Origin: Moorella humiferrea
GTDB taxonomy: Bacteria; Bacillota; DSM-521; Neomoorellales; Neomoorellaceae
Assembly (NCBI RefSeq): GCF_039233145.1
Contig: NZ_CP136419.1
Location: 656,001-720,000, forward strand
Direction: 5' to 3'
DNA length: 64,000 nucleotides
In this document: positions 63,460 through 64,000 of the stretch, piece after piece
Numbering within the stretch: position 1 is the first letter of the stretch
How the letters are laid out: every line of letters starts with the position of its first letter
Notes under the pieces: model-generated
Database searches by the model: none
The model's input: only the letters and a program-made list of their open reading frames with translations
What the model was told of the DNA's origin: nothing
Made by a program: the position numbers and the translations under genes

Positions 63460-63790
63460 TAAAGCATGCTATCGCCGGATGGAGAGGCGTAAAGCGCAAC
63501 GTCCTGGGCAGCCGCGGCAGCGTCGTGCCCCTTTTTCAGCGCCAGATTGCCGCCGGGGGGCCGGTGACAGTGACCCACCCGGAGATGACCCGCTACTTTA
63601 TGACAATCCCCGAGGCAGTGCAGCTGGTCATCCAGGCCGGCGCCCTTGTCCTAATGCCACTTCCCGCGAGAGCATCTTTATTGCCCGGCCGGAGGAATTC
63701 GACGCCGCCAAGCTGGAGCACTTCCTGGCGCTGGTCTCCCAGCCCGGCTGGCGGGCCGACATGGCCGGGGTGGAAGAACTGCTGCGCCTG
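63460..63790 (+). pseudogene. capD/flaA1-type fragment
   Basis: [20 protein letters not shown] and [20 protein letters not shown], then a frame change, then [20 protein letters not shown] and [11 protein letters not shown]. These are C-terminal parts of a CapD protein; a ~100-bp deletion lies near 63652. The last codons run in frame into the ydcF gene. Confidence 0.8.
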
Positions 63791-64000
63791 GTCTGTCTTT
63801 TAATTATTACCGCAGGTCTCTTTTTATTTTTGTGGACAACGAAAAGTTTCTGGTTACCGTTTGCTGCCCGCTGGCTGATGGTAGGAGACAAAGATTTACA
63901 TCCTGACGATGTGATTATTGTCCTCTCGGGTGAACAGGGCGAGCTGGTGGCAACGGGGGTAAAGCTCTACCAGGAAGGCCTGGCTCTAAGGCTTCTGATG
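63788..64000 (+). CDS. YdcF/DUF218 family protein (3' end outside window)
   Basis: The frame reads [20 protein letters not shown], a membrane anchor, then [20 protein letters not shown] and [15 protein letters not shown], the normal start of a YdcF/SanA-type protein. It has no own start codon visible upstream because it is joined in frame to capD sequence. An ATG at 63878 is possible. It may be the source of the ydcF scraps at 49510 and 55970. Function in envelope metabolism is suspected for the family. Confidence 0.65.
   Translation, partial: MVCLLIITAGLFLFLWTTKSFWLPFAARWLMVGDKDLHPDDVIIVLSGEQGELVATGVKLYQEGLALRLLM

Noticed and set aside
63417-63803. 128-codon frame at the capD fragment
   Set aside because: It only partly overlaps the capD frame and continues out of frame after a deletion, so it is not a gene.

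Overview
The window looks like the chromosome of a thermophilic, Moorella-like member of the Firmicutes (Clostridia). This is inferred from the GH57-GT4/DUF4912/GlgP starch cluster, the DUF1659-DUF2922-YvrJ trio, agr-type quorum-sensing genes, strong AGGAGG ribosome binding sites with many TTG and GTG starts, and GC-rich core genes mixed with AT-rich islands. No rRNA, tRNA or CRISPR array was seen.

Region 1 (1-9.8 kb) is core metabolism. It holds the 3' part of a REC-PAS-GGDEF diguanylate cyclase, a convergent GH13 amylase, and a rightward operon of DUF4912, a GH57 branching enzyme fused to a GT4 glycogen synthase, an alpha-glucan phosphorylase and a CBS-pair protein. The operon ends in a clear terminator. 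A MntA-type nucleotidyltransferase with a truncated HepT partner follows.

Region 2 (10.5-29.4 kb) is the most unusual part. It is an array of repeated agr-type quorum-sensing cassettes. Cassette A is complete: a two-gene AgrC-like sensor, an AgrA-like LytTR regulator, AgrB, and a 41-aa AgrD whose predicted ring nucleophile is serine. Cassette B is reduced to an agrD relic and carries an IS3 remnant and an intact IS4-family element. Cassette C has lost exactly 1335 bp covering both sensor genes but keeps an identical regulator. Six promoters, two of agr operons, three of secreted-protein cargo and one facing left, carry paired copies of an ACCGCATT-type box spaced exactly 21 bp apart, as expected for AgrA/LytTR sites. 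Each cargo promoter is conserved up to its Shine-Dalgarno sequence, and then the sequence changes completely. The cargo genes encode exported proteins: SurA-N-like proteins paired with unique secreted proteins, and small membrane proteins. The leftward promoter would make a transcript of about 255 nt ending in a terminator, a possible RNAIII analogue. Three copies of an unknown gene with weak ComK resemblance are interspersed. The third sits in an intact DUF1659-DUF2922-zinc-knuckle-YvrJ operon and the other two carry only YvrJ tails.

Region 3 (29.6-48.3 kb) is a surface polysaccharide cluster. It holds dTDP-rhamnose synthesis (rmlA, C, D, B), an ABC-2 exporter, a 1175-aa methyltransferase/GT4/GT2 fusion, further glycosyltransferases, DUF2304 and SMR-like proteins, a GT39-type protein with a carbohydrate-binding tail, a polyprenyl-phosphate sugar transferase and galE. 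Broken Gfo/Idh, UDP-sugar dehydrogenase and phosphomannomutase genes show repeated remodelling.

Region 4 (48.5-64 kb) is a decayed accessory zone. Fragments of a second galE (five copies), ydcF (three places), capD (three places) and an Rpn/DUF4351 nuclease (two copies) form a repeated scaffold. Between the fragments lie an HNH protein, an AbrB/PIN toxin-antitoxin pair, two unknown genes, a phage-type small protein, an HD/YwgA pair, DUF1848 with a broken methyltransferase, and an ADP-ribosyltransferase-like / small protein / SecB-like trio. Two genes of that trio each carry an apparent single-base frameshift. A ydcF gene runs off the right edge.
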